NCBI RefSeq assembly: GCF_010183535.1
Contig: NC_071332.1
Coordinates: 6,448,001-6,512,000 of the forward strand
Reading direction: 5' to 3'
DNA: 64,000 nt
Source: Caenorhabditis remanei
Lineage: Eukaryota; Nematoda; Chromadorea; Rhabditida; Rhabditidae
The position numbers were made by a program, and so were the translations under genes. The first letter of the stretch is position 1. Each line of letters starts with the position of its first letter. The notes below the pieces were generated by a model. The model worked only from the letters and a program-made list of their open reading frames with translations. It had not been told where the DNA came from and did no database searches. Of the stretch, positions 36,195 to 50,000 are shown piece by piece.

Positions 36195-39100
36195 TTGCAT
36201 CTTATCTTTATATCAAATATAGTCACTTATTCAGATAAACATACTTCTGAACAAAAAATATTATATCAAGGTTCCAGAATAACGATGTAATTTTGGGATC
36301 AAAAGATCTATAATAGTAAAAATCTGAACGGTTTAGAAGCCTTTGACCATAGTCAAAATCACAAGTATGCTATGCAATAGTACATGCAAAATCTCATCAG
36401 TGGATTTATTTCAGAGTGCCTACTGAAAACGACCACCTATCTAGACTTCATACTTTGTTAATCTCCAATTGCCCAATTATTATTATCCAGAACTGAACAG
36501 AAATTCTAACGAACTTAAGTTCAGGACTTTCATTTGTTGATGTCTTCAGACGGTATACTCAGATCATCTTTCTCCTAACCTTATTTATTTGGTTTTCTCA
36601 TCATTCGATCTCCGATTGCTCTTCAAGCGTCACTTGAGTTTAACCTGGGTTTGTCCTATCAATCACCTGAATACAGTAACCCAGCTTCGAAATGAAATTC
36701 CGTATAACAAGAATTTTCGGTTCGCTTCGCTCATTCAATGACGTTTCATGATTTAAAACTAAATAAGAAATTCAACAGTTTTCACTCATGTTATCGGTTG
36801 TTCAGGAATGTAATGATGGTACATCTGACTTTGTATGTTGAGGGTGTAATATTCAGTTGCAGTTATCAAATTCGTTTAAAATAGTTATTTCGAATGATTT
36901 TTTTACAAGTTTGAACTCGACTTTCGATAGCTGATTCATAGCGTGCCTCACTAGTTTTCTGGAATTTTAAGACATGAATCATTGATCAAAGCGTTACGAA
37001 AAGCAGCAGAAATAGTCTAGTTGGAAGGAAAGAAACTGTAAAATCGCCTCATGCTTCATAGAAGTGTGTAACGAATTGATAAGAGAGTGCCAACATGGGG
37101 ATTACGATGTGAACTTTGATGTGGTTGGAAACTTTTGGTTTTCTTCATATACCCTAAAAGTTCATTGGATATTTACAACTCAAACATAATGACCATTCTT
37201 TGAATCAGAAGTTTTTGGAAAGAGATCAAACAGCTTCCACTCGGATCCCAGGAACATCCCTTTTTTCCAGAACGAATTCTCAAAACCTCATTCCTTTTGT
37301 CTCATCTAATACCATTGAATTGTCATTCACATTCAGTCATGTTTTCAATTTGCTCAATGACTCTTCCGCTATTATGCCCACGATGTTCCATCCGACACAT
37401 GGAAAAATAGAAAGCGAATTTCAGAGTGTTTGGCCATCTACCGTAGTCGTGTTTTCGACTTACTATACATATAAAGTGGACGTCGAAAATTGGAATTACA
37501 AGGCTCCTTTCTCTTCGTTTTTCCTCTCCGCCACTCCACCTCCAACACCAAATTTTGTGTTGCCTTCCCTTCTCTTCCATCCCGTTCGTCGTATCCGACA
37601 AACGACACAAAAATTCGATTGTGACAAGAGACAGCAGCATTGTTTTTGAAATGAAGCCCACAATCGAATACATATTCAAATGTTATACGAAATTGGCAGC
37701 CACACACGGTGTGTGTTCAAAACAATTTGGTTTTTTTAGTTTGATGTGTGTAAACCGAATTTTCATTGTTCGAAAATGACTAGTGAAGCGTGTGTTTTCA
37801 CTTTTGTTTTCACTTGTATCGAAGAATTTCAGCATTTTACGGAATCAGAAAACAATATTTCACAACTTGAGAAAACATAAAGAATTCTGAAAACTATACA
37901 ACAAAGACACCTAAAGCGGAGATGCGAAGATTTACGAGACTGGGCTATTACAGATGCTGTAGTAGTAAAATGGTTCTGAAAACGGAGGAAACATTTTAAT
38001 AGTTGGTGAGTTAGAGGACCTGAGAATTTTACATCGAAAGTCGTCTAGTTAAAAAGTTCTGAAATCAGCTAGTTCAACACCTTATCTTCTCGGAACCAAT
38101 GAATCTTGCTATCAGAAGTTTTGGAGGTTCAGAAATAATACCTTTTCCTATTTTTGGAATCCAAACTACCGGCTTTAATTGTCTGGTTGCCAATACTCGC
38201 CAGTTTCAGGAAATTTTGTTTCTGTATGTTCTAAAACCGCCTTCGACGTTTAAAACGTCGAAATTACTGAACGTTTGTTTTCAGATTGTCACTCGGTGTA
38301 ACTTCTATCTTATGACTGAAAACCAAACAACCCCTCTCCTGATTTCCAATACATTTCCAGAGTTTCTTGTGTATCAGTTTCAGCTCAACATTCCTAGACA
38401 TTCCGTCTGAAAGTCTGTCAGTTGGATACTTAAACTGATATATATCTGATGAGAGTTTTCCAGTTTGACATGTGATCCTTTTCGTCTCAGGGCGACAAAC
38501 AGTTGAAGAAGATTCTTCTTTGTTCAAAAAGTTTGTGCACACACACAACTGATTTCCAGCCAATCTGAAACAAACGTCAGCTGCTTTTTCTTTTCTTTCT
38601 TCTTTTTTTTTCTTTTTGTTCGTTCCTGTTAATTGTCTCAATCGTCAGCAGTGAGCTATACCAACTTTCTGAAAACACTTCTGAAAACACTTCCTAGTCT
38701 CGAAAGAAATAGTGAACGGCCTCGATCAAAAATCTTCCAGGAGAGAAAGAGGAAGGTGATGTCTGCTGACACGTATAATACCAAACACAATCCAATCGAG
38801 TTGACGACAAAAAAGAAAACTTGAAAAACAAGGAAACGTGGAGTTGACACCTTATTACGCAAGCCTGTTCAATAATTCATTCTCGAACACGGAGGTATAT
38901 ATCCAGAAAATGAATTTGGAATGACGAGAAAACAGGAAAAACACGGGAAGGAGAGTACAGAAGGACCTGAAGTGAGCATAAGTTGCCAGTGTTTTCACAA
39001 TTTTAGAAGTATATCGGAATTCAATAAAAACAAATGAGATGCGGAAGTGAATATTATGCATTGTAGTTTACAATATAAATGAACATTTGTTTTGTTTTAA

Positions 39101-42100
39101 AGCTACAGTAACCCTAAACTCATTTTTGATCTATATAATTTTGACTGAAATTTCATATCTTTAATGTTGTCACATACTGATTCATTTGATAATCTGAATC
39201 AACCTACAAAATATTAATTTTCGCTAAGAATCCAATTCGTGTCTCTGAATCATTCTGATCAGTGAAACATCTCTCGCAACAGTTGTTTTTCCAGACATTC
39301 AGATTATCCGATACCTCAGAAAATGTTGTTCTTTCAAGAATATGTAATTTTCCAGCGCCCACCATTTATAGTACAGTTGATTATCCAAGCCATGTTTTCA
39401 GGTAGTGTTATCAAAACAACAGAAAATACATTCCAATCCACTTTTAGTCTTTTCCTGGAAAATCACACTGAAAGTGTTCCAGTTTTCTGTGACTTGTGAT
39501 AAAAAAGTGTAAACATCGACTATTTTCGATGTGCTCCAAATAAGAAAGTAGATTACGAACAACGTATCAGTAAGTAAAATCCCTGAAAAACATTTCAGAA
39601 GATTTATTTTTGGAGGGTCTCGAAACGGATGGAGGAAACAGGGAAACAATTTTGTTTCAGAAAACACTTTTAGATGAAAATAAAGAGGAGAGAGTGTTCT
39701 TCTATTTTAGGAGAGTAAGTACCCATTTAAGATGGATGACAGGACGGAGGGAAGGGACTAATAAAAACAACTCGAGAGCAATGAAAGAAACAATTTGCAA
39801 CGGTGTAGAGGGCAAAGTACAGTAGGATAGGGATAACTACCGTAATCCCGTATTGAAAGGTTTCTGAGTGTGTGGGTTATCATATCGTTCAAAAGTCAGG
39901 CTATCGTAGGGTTACTGTAGAATTCCAGACAAAATGTGATCTCAATGTAATTTCCTTTCTGGATGCCTCCTACTGTTGCCACAGTAAAATTTGATTCCAT
40001 TGAGATTACAGGAAGCTTTCGTTCAGCCTGGTTAACCCCTAATTCTTCAAAACTGTTTCAGCCAAAAAGATTTAAGTATATGTTTGCTCTTCTCTTTTTC
40101 TTTCCTTTCCAACAAAAACACATTTCAGTCCCTAGCCAATTGTCGTCGTGTGCTTCGGGTGAAAAACATCTTTTAAAGTTGCACAACTATAATGAAACAG
40201 CTGTATTTTTCTCTCCCCTCTTTTCCTTTTCTCAATTTTTCTCAAGACCTCCTCTCACTCGAAAAAATTGTGTTCCGTGTTCTCTATTCTCATCTTTTTT
40301 GTTGGACCCTCTTCTCTTCTTTTTCTCTAACCAAACTCAATTTCAGACGTGTTTCTCGTACTATTTGGCACGCTACCCTACCCACCCAGCTGTTCTTTTC
40401 TTCTCCTTCTTCTTTTCGCAACACATGGATGTTTTCAACATTCATCCTCACAAAAGTTTCTTCAATCTGTTCATGTCACTCAACATTTCCCCTTCTTCTC
40501 CTCCATCGTCGTCGTGTTTTTCCAGTTTTCGTGCTCTTCTGATGTGCTTGAAAAGTTTTGCGTTCTGCGTTGTTGCTCTAAACGTTTAACGAAGAAAACA
40601 TTCGTGGATGACAGCAAGAAAAACGAGAACGAGACGAAAGAAGTTGTATCTCATGTTTTCAGAAGTTTCAGATTTCCAAAAACGTCACGGTCTCAGAGAT
40701 CTCAGTCATTGGGGAATTAGAATATGGAATGTGTTATCAGAAAAGAGTTAACTGGGAATTCGCGAAATGTCTGGCGGGTTTAGCAGAGAAACAAGTCTGA
40801 AAACAGACTGGAAATACAAAAATCGAAGGTGTTTCCAGAATAAACATTTCTGTAGTTGAACCGTTTCTGATATCTTCCATATACTTTGAGAGATGAGTCT
40901 TTGACAGTTCTAGGTGAAAACCTGTGCGAGGGAAAGAACTCATAGGAGCAAGAGTGTAAAACTTCTCTGGATAACCTTTCTCTTCCCGCGTGCACAAATT
41001 CTTTTCTTACACGATACAAAATTCGAGATCCCCTCAAAATTGTGAATATCAGGATAACCAGCGTCACAAGACCTGTATGATTATCGTTTCCCCCTCAAAT
41101 ATGAAAAACATTTTTAGAAGACAGTACACCTGCACTATTAATTTCCAGAATCACTTTCAACACTTCCCACTTTCGAAAATAAAGATGTAATCCATTGGAT
41201 TGACGCATTCAAATTATTCACGAACACTTCCGTGTTGAGAGCCTCCCCCGGTTCTCTGTTCCATTAAACCTCCAAGTCAGTCATTTCTCCAAAGCAAGCA
41301 GAAAACAGATTGAGATATCATAATTCCAGAATGATAGCCTATTGTTGGGATTCTGTATAGCAATGGCAACTAGTCAAAACATGCTTCATCTCCTTCTAAA
41401 CTATGACTACATAACAATCTGGAATTGTGTTATTGGCTTAGTCACCTCAATTCATCTTTGTAATTCTCCTCTTCTGACAACTCACCGAGTCCCTGGAAAA
41501 AAGAATTTTTCAGAATTATTTTATATATATTGTTTTCAATGAAAAAATGTGTACGACAACTGAAATTTTGAATGAATGCATACACACACACGTATACACG
41601 TTCGGATGCAGCAGTCTTCTTCTCCCCTACATCGAATGCTAATTGCTATTATTCGAGATCTTATTCAAAAAACCTTTTTTTCCAGGGATGATCGTTGAAG
41701 AAAGGAAGCAAAACGAAGAGGGAAAAGTGAAATAAGAACAATCCGGAAATTGAGATTCTCGGATGTTTTTGGATGAGACATTCATTATTTCGCATTCCAG
41801 AGAGGTTCCTCCAAATTCATGGAATGATTGAGACATCTCAAAGATCTTAAAACTCTGAAACGAACCTAATACGCTTTTCAGTATACGACTTGTTTTCCAG
41901 AAGGATTTTCAGCTACTCCAAAATAACACAAATCAATTGATCGCACTTTCAAAGATTCGACGTCCTTTTCTTCAAGCACGTTCCCAAAAAAAATTATTCT
42001 GAAAACCTATTCAGAGAGTGTGTATGTGTTTTGACTCAAAACGTCACGCTATCTGTTTTTGGCACATTTGTGAAAATTGACAAGACGTCATCGGGAACGG

Positions 42101-43272
42101 ATTCGGTAATCCAGAGAAAGTTCTGGAACACAATCGTGTGATGGAATCTGATCGTTTAGCAACACAAGAGATTTCTGACAACTGTTTTGATGTGTTAAAG
42201 TACAGTTAGGATGATATGAGAAGAGTGAAACAAAGGATCATGAGCTAGCTTTGAGCATCATAAGATTGATGAGACATGTTTTAAGAAAACAAAAACAATC
42301 CTGCTGTCTAAGCCGAATAAGTACATCCAAAGTTGCAGTTTCTCTGTTCTGTTCCCAATCAGAATTCAAGGTTCAAAAATTCTCTTTCGATGTGATTTTC
42401 GTTCTACTCCTTTCATCCTCTCTTGAGATGTGTGTTCGCACAGTCAGACAGATTTCCGATTATACCAAGGATCAAAAACATGTTTGCAAAAAGGAACGAG
42501 CAAGGAAATATTGTTTCCTCATAACCCGTCATCATTCCGAATCCTTGCAATACCGGCGGCTGATTAGATCTACTAAGCTCCCCGCCAGAAGTTAGCAGCA
42601 ACAACAAAATATCCACTGAAAATGGGCGGAGTCTTGTCAAGAGGAGAGATGTATGTGGCAATGTATTGTACATAACGTAAATGGATAAGTATTCAGAAGG
42701 AAGTGGAGAACAAGAAGACGTGGCACGACGATGTCTTCTCGAAAACAAGAATTAAGTGGCGAGATTTCCGAGAATTTCCTTCTCTCTTTTTTATACACGA
42801 ACATATCCACTTGCTCTCTTTTCCCGTTCCATGGAGCAAGGATCTTAGGAAAAAACAAAATATAACTCGAAGGAAAACTTACAGCAAGTGTGATACATGA
42901 GAGAAACACCTAGGTCATCTGCACTTTTCGGACTGAAGAGAAACTAACGTTTTTTTGAAGCCAAAGAGAGATGGTACTGTACTTTCAGACAAAGTGGTTG
43001 ATGTTTTAGATGTTTCAGCTGTTCCCCGACTCGCCCAGAAATTGAATCCCTGTCTGTCTTCAGATATCTGGAACTGACTCAGCTTCTCTCTTTCCGGGTC
43101 ATTAGAAGTCTTCGTGGAAGCTGCAATTTCTCCAACGTTTTGAAATCTGAATCACAGTTGTTGGTCTTGCCGTAATTGCCGTCTGTCATTGAAACGGAAA
43201 CCTATTGTTTTCTTTTTTGAATGGAGAGCAGTTTTAGAACGAGGAAAAAACTTTCTCAGACATAATTCAGAA
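36195..43272. other. 7-kb region without recognisable genes
   Basis: Scattered open frames lack consistent splice partners. Pyrimidine-rich tracts occur at about 40080-40530. A near-perfect palindrome lies at 38242-38262. This is probably intergenic sequence between the four-TM gene and the convergent dmd-3. Confidence 0.45.
38242..38262. repeat. 10-bp perfect palindrome with single-base centre
   Basis: TTCGACGTTT, a central A, then AAACGTCGAA. It could be a dimer-binding site or a chance palindrome; nothing nearby decides. Confidence 0.7.
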
Positions 43273-44001
43273 TTTATTTTTTTCACAATTTTTCAGCATA
43301 CAATAATTTGATGAAATGATGGGATAGAAAAGAGTGGAAAGTTGACGCTTTGTTATGAACTCCGGCTGATTTGGCAGAAGAACGAGTGGAGGGTTGAAAG
43401 AGAGGAAGTACTACTGTAGATATGTGAAAGAAACTGAATAGAGTGAAAGAGTTCTAGGCAAAACGGCCAGTAGTTCTTGAAGATTTCTATTATGGTTGTT
43501 AGCCAAATATTCACAGACACGGGGAAGGATAGGGGGGATGGGAAGACAAAATAAATAGTAATCGGGGTGATTGGGAATTGGAAAACGGAAGAAATGAACT
43601 GAAACACTCGGGGTGATAGTTGGGGCTACGGAGATGTTCGGGGTTGTGGATGGTTTTTTGAAAGAAGAGGAAAGGAGGAGAGGAAGAGGTCGAGTCAGGA
43701 AAGAGGTAGATAGAAAGAAATAGAGGTAATCGAACAGATGGAATCAAGTCATGTCATGAGGTAGACATACAACTGGATAGGTTTCAGTGGGGGAGGAGGA
43801 AATAGAAGAGAGAGAGAGAGAGAATCCACAATGAATCACAATGTGCTGAATAATCACAATCGAGGTGTAGGATTGAAACGTGGGTAGTCTGGAAGGAGAG
43901 GACACAGGTATGAATAGAAGCACGGGACAGAGAAATTATGACAAGAAATTGTGAAAGTCCTCGAATTATACAGCAAAAAAGGTAGGGGAAAAAGATAAAG
44001 A
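43273..44001 (-). other. dmd-3 3' UTR, about 730 nt, with AATAAA at its end
   Basis: No earlier AATAAA was noticed on the minus strand between the dmd-3 stop and 43278-43273. The transcript strand is strongly pyrimidine-rich here, including a (CT)n run opposite 43809-43821. In C. elegans dmd-3 mRNA is reported as a LIN-41 target, so a long UTR may matter for timing of male tail development; that is inference. Confidence 0.55.
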
Positions 44002-47000
44002 TCAGACTGTGCAGACATCAATGATGGCGTTTGAATTCATTCCATCACTATCCTCATCACCGCTATCTTCATCTTTTGAAGGACTTGATGAAATCGACAT
44101 ACTTGCTGCCTCCTCAAGAAGTCTGTACTGATCCAGAATGGTTTGGAGTAACATAGCTGCGTCCTGTGTTTGGTTTGTGAGTCCCAGCAGGGGATTCAGA
44201 TGGAATCCAGTACTCATTGGAAGTGGTGCCATTAATGGGGCAGTTGGGGTGAGTGGAATGGTTGTAGGAGTCTGTGATGTCGGTGAACTACCAGATGATG
44301 TTGACATGAAGCTTGGAAGTGATGGAGAGAATGGAAGAGATGGACTGTACGATGAAGCATCGGAAGAGGTTGGCGAAGAGAGCAATGGTTGAGGTGATGT
44401 CTTGATGGATCCGTCTGAAAACACTAAACGTTTGAGGTAAGGAAGAGATCCATTGGGTTCGCTAGCCACTTACAAAGTAGTGAGTGCAGATTCTGAAGAC
44501 TGTTTTGACTGTTTGAGAATGCGGTGGCGGCGTTGATTGTCTGAGTGATATGTTCTCTGGTGAAGTTCATCAATGTATCCTTTCTTTGGCGGCGACGGAT
44601 CTTGATCTGATCGGCCATGAGCTTCTGGCGCTCGGTAACAACTGCACACTGAAAATATTGAAGATACAATAATAATAGTACAGAAGACGTAGATTTTCTT
44701 TTTTGTATTCTGAATTTTGTTGCTGTTTTCTGACTTAAGAGTGCATTCGAATTGTATTGATCTAGATACCCAAATCTTAGTCTAAATCCTAGTACGAGTA
44801 CAATCCAATCCTTCATTTGCTGACTTTACACATTCCTCTTCGTCTCCCCCTTTTCTCTCCAAGAAAAACAACCAAAAAATTCTGAGCTGTCTGAAGGAAA
44901 CGCATGGAACATGTGAGAGAAGGAGGTCACCACACAATCTAATCCTCGTTTCTCATCGAGAGGACCATTGCCTTCGCTCAAATGTCGAAAACATCAAAAA
45001 GTGTTTATGTTCCGTGAAAAAAAGTAGACGACTACGAGGAAGAGTAGGATAGAACAAGCTGATCAAATTTTACAGTTGTTGTTGTCAGCCTACAGTAATC
45101 AAAACAAAATGTTGAAATGTTTTGAGTGCTACAGTATCCGAATCAGATATCCAGTAGCCCACGCATCAACGTCAAAAACATGGAAAAGGTGTGATGATAA
45201 TTTGGTATTCTTTGTATGACCTTCTGGATAATTCGCCGTGTACTTTTTGTTTTTCTCTTTCTTTTTCTTTTGGCGCGGCGAAAGAGCTCATTGATGACGA
45301 GCTTTCAATGCGACACCTTTCCGAGAAATTGTGATATGAATTCAGCTGTGTGGCCAACATAAATGTTCCAATTAAGGAAATATGTTCAAAACATGGAACA
45401 GCTGAACGGTAATAAAGAGAAGTACATAATCAGCTGTGTTGATTTCGAATGAAATAAGATACTCTTGACTTCGAGACACAACTTATTTCTAGAAAACTTA
45501 GCATTTTCTTAGGAAAAGCCAACGCGATAAACAATTTAGCACTCTGGAAATTTTGTGTAATGAATCAGTTTTCCAGGCTGCGATAAAGAAAGTTTTGTTT
45601 ACTGATGCAATGCTTCCAAGATGGGAAATGATGATGATGATTCGTATATTTTTTTATATAAACCAAACATTTGAGACTAGCGGACACAATTTTTCCGGAC
45701 GGGTCAGAGTCAGCTGAGCAGCAAAACATGTTTCCAATTTTCGAGTCCGACACTCTTTAGTGTGTTTCTTCTTCTTCTCTTTTCTTATCGCGTGGTCAGA
45801 GAACATGTCTGAGACATGTCTAAAAGTTTCAGGATTTGGCACAAAGATCACTGAAACTTCGCTGACTCATAGCTAGGAATGAGCACGCTGGAAATTCGGT
45901 TCGGAGGCGTGAACAAGAAAGTGTTTTGATGAATAATCAAAATGAACACCGCCGATTTGCAAGCAAATAAGCGACGAAGAAGGGGAAACGAAATTCCATG
46001 TTGCGAAATTAAGTTATCTCAAGTCTCCTGTCTGACTTGTCAACCAACAATCATTGACGGCAAGAGCTTTCTCAGAAAATTAGGGGGTTCGATTGTCTGC
46101 GAATGGTGTCTCGAAAAGCGATCGTTGAGTTCTTTTTTGCTAGTTCTACTTTTCTTCTGAAACCCTCTGACAACATATATACATGAAAACATAAAAACAC
46201 TTCCCCTTTAAGATCGCTCTCATCAGTCGGTCTACAACACAGAGTAGCAGAAATGTGCAAAAGAGCACACTCCCTTTTCCGTCAAAAAGGGGAGAAACAT
46301 CTCATTAGTTTTAATAAGTGAAACATGCGCTCTTATACTTTTTGCTCATCGCGCGTGCTTCTCATTTAATCCCGTGAGCACTCTCTAGCAGTTTGTTTCT
46401 TGTTTCAAAATAATCAAAAAGTAGAGAGACTAAAGGAAAATGTTGTGAATTTAGAATAGAATTGGATAGTAGATGGAAGCCAGGACAAACGGTGTTTTTT
46501 CTTCTTCTCTTCCCCATACCACTACCAGTTCAGAGTTACGAAAAACACAATTCTCAAATTACACTCTCTACCACTCGGTTTTTTAGTATTCAGAAACGGA
46601 AACTCTACAAGATCTTTGCTTATTAGACACGTACCTTTGCACATGGGCACTCGCGGAATGGGCAGTTTCTGAAATACAGGGAATTATTATAGAGTCAAGT
46701 CTAGAGGGTTACACCTACCTCTTATGTCCCTTCAGTCGAGACTTGCGTCCGTGTTGTCCGCATTTTTGACAGTTTGGAACACGTTCTGAAAATTGGAAAA
46801 ATGAGAATCAGAAGATATGAAACTATGGGTGAGTTAGTACTTGAATATGATGGATTCTCAGGTTCCAATACAGACTTGATGGCTGACAACGACAGTTCGA
46901 ATGGCTTGGTAAGCGCAGCAGGGTAGAGACCGATTTGTGTCATGGCTGAGGAGTAAGCGAGTTTAGGATTTCAGTTACTTACGAAAGAGGTACAAAGTAC

Positions 47001-50000
47001 GAGAAGGAGAAAAGAGATAACAAAGTAAAAGTAAAAAACTGTGTATTGGGACAAAGGGACCCACAATGAGCTCCTCGCAATGAACGGACGAACGTGTGTG
47101 CTAGGGGGAGGTTGTTTTTCGAAATAGCGCCGCGGGGAGGTCTCTCGCTCTGTTTCTCCTCCCCCTTCGCTGCTCTCATATCCGACTAGGCCACGCCCAC
47201 TTTATACTATTTTGAATGTTTTGATCTTTATTTGTCGGGTAGTCTCTCTTTCAAATTAACACTCTCTCATTCATTCCTCTCACTTTTCGACACGAGCTGA
47301 AAAGGGGCGGAGCTTAGGAGGAGAGACGAAACCGAGAGCCTAGAAGTGGCAGGTAGACAGGACAAGTTGGAAGAAAAGAGAAGAAGACAAGGGATCCATG
47401 ATCAGTGGGAAAAAAAAGAGTTTTCAAAAGAAAATAATAGATAGAATCAAAGATAATCCTTGTCTGAAAACGAGGAGTGAACCGTCTTGTTTAGTTTCAA
47501 AAGTTTCAAAACAGAAGCCGATCAGTGAGCAACGAGTAACTCGTGGAAGATTATATTATAATGGTAATTAAACCAAAAACCATCAAGGATTACAGATAGA
47601 TAACTCATGTTGTTTCAGTTGTCAGAGGCCTGTTTACCACTGATTTCTTTCCAGTATATATCAAATCCCGGATAACATTTATGTTCATTTCCTTATTAAA
47701 AACACCTATTAGACTGGGAAACGGGCGACAACGACGTTCGAAAACTTCATTTTTATGTCTCGTTTCCTTCTTAATCCAAGAACATGGCGACACTTTCAGT
47801 ATGTCCTTTCGATATCAAAACAACTGGATATTGGAGGTGTGATATGGAAAGAGAAAGAGATCAGAAGGTGGTACTGTAGGTTGTACTTGTACATGGATTA
47901 GGGGGTGCGAGTCAAAAGAGAGAAGACTACTTGGAATCGATGCATTTGGATTTAAATTTCGAGACATGGCTAACAAGATAACAACAATTTAACTATATGT
48001 ATGGCGACAAGAAAGGACTTCTAGACTAGCGAAGATTCGAAGAAAGTGGTTGAGAAGTCTGCTGATAGGTGAAATGGATACTTAGGATTCTTAAAAAGAT
48101 TGTGTCATTTATAAAATCGGATTGTCTCGACATCAAAGAGGGTTAACGAAGAGTTTCTGTATCTTGTCACGGGATTTCGCCAGGATTTTCAGATTTTCAG
48201 ATTTTCCAAAAAGCTCCAGACTAACTACTTTAGAAGTTTAACTCGATACATTAACCAGATTCCGACAGGAAACCTGACTAATCATATCACGAATTTTCCA
48301 AGGAATGCAAATCATTTTTGTTTTCATTGAAAAATAAACGAAACCCGTTCGTTTTTCAGTTTTCAGGCAGTGTATGAATGGTTTCCAACATAACTTCCGT
48401 GAATACCTTGAGTCAGTCAAATACATAAAACTACTCGAAATTTTTTCTCAGCACCAACGATTGTAATTGTGATTCTAATCCATTGTCTAAACACGTCAAA
48501 CGTTCCCATTTTCAGATTTTCAGACTCAGTCAAAACGAAAAATTCGTCATTACAAAAGGTTTTCCTGTTACTTTTTCTATTTTTCACAATTTGAGACGGA
48601 ACGTTCAAAACACCAGAACACATTTGTATTGTCTTATAGTCACTTCTTATAATCCATCTAGATGGAAAATGTGTCTGGATGAAAAATATCTGGGCGGTGG
48701 ACAAAATGAATGAACAATATATATAATATATTCTGTGGAAAAGTCTCAACTTTTCTTTTATAATCATTATATTATTCATATTGTATGACGGCGAAAGAAA
48801 AGAAAGTTTTTCCTTCTAGGTTTTTCCATCGCTCGCTAAACAATATTGAAATCCTTGAGAGCATTCAATTCCAGATTTGTTTTCGTTTTCAATTCGTCAA
48901 CGTCGGAACGGACGGACCGGACTGCAAGAAGCAGGAGAGAAGACGTGCTCGCTCAACGGAACACAAAAAGTTGACAAGTTTCCAAAGTGTTTTTCGAAAC
49001 ATGCATGTGTGTGTGGCCACCAGAAAAAGAAGAAGAAACGAACGAAGGAAAAGACCCCCCGAAGTTTAGTAGTATACACAGGAAGCGGATTTGGCACCAA
49101 AAACTTGTCAAACATGTTTTTCATGTTCGGTAGTTTGAAGCCTCAGGGCTCTTTTGTTATGAGTTGGAAGACGAAAGGTTTGCTGGAAATGTATGTGTGG
49201 AATGAATAGGGGGGTCAGTCATTCACACGAAATGGTTGGTGGTAGTTGGAGGGGGAGAGGAGGAATGACTAAAGCAATACTTTTTTCAAGACAAAAGACA
49301 AATGGTTCGTGAACTTTCATGTCTGGAAAGTAGAGTATTGTATGAGTTGAGGGATTCAGAAGGGCAGTCTCATGTTGACTCGGGACTCATGGGTTGAGAA
49401 GTTTTACTCTTGGGTATGCCCCAATTTCATGGAAGAATGGTTTTTTTAAAGGATTTCAGATTTTAGGTGACAGTTACATGAGGAAAGTTGGATTCTGAAG
49501 TGGTTTCTAAATTTTTGCTAGGGGCAAAACAACCCGAGTTACAGTACTTGTTGTAACTATTCATCTCGAAAAAAAAACTCAAACCTTCCAAGGCTGTAAC
49601 TCTGCTGACAGATTCAGAATCCGACGTCTTCAGCGCTTCAGTCATAGCAATTTCTTTCCGGAAAACCATCCCCCAGAAACTTGGATATTTTCCCATTTTT
49701 AACAAAAACGTGCCTCCAGAAATTTCGAAACCCGCACATCATCATAAATTCAATGGAAACAAAAGAAACACGCTGGAAGCTTCTTCTCATCAGTCACACC
49801 CACATGCAACATTTAGGTGACAAAACGACATCATCTCATTCCTATTCAAGTTCAATAGAATCAGTACTATGCTCTTTTCCTCCGTGCTTCTTTCGTTTCC
49901 AAACTAATCCAGAATGAGATTAAACCAACTCGAAAGAGTTATTGTTTCAGATGAAGTCGTTGGGATTACGTTAAATGATACATCGAATATGTCTATACAA

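Noticed and set aside
40192..40720. Overlapping frames rich in Phe, Ser and Leu
   Set aside because: Same cause: pyrimidine-rich DNA keeps several frames open at once.
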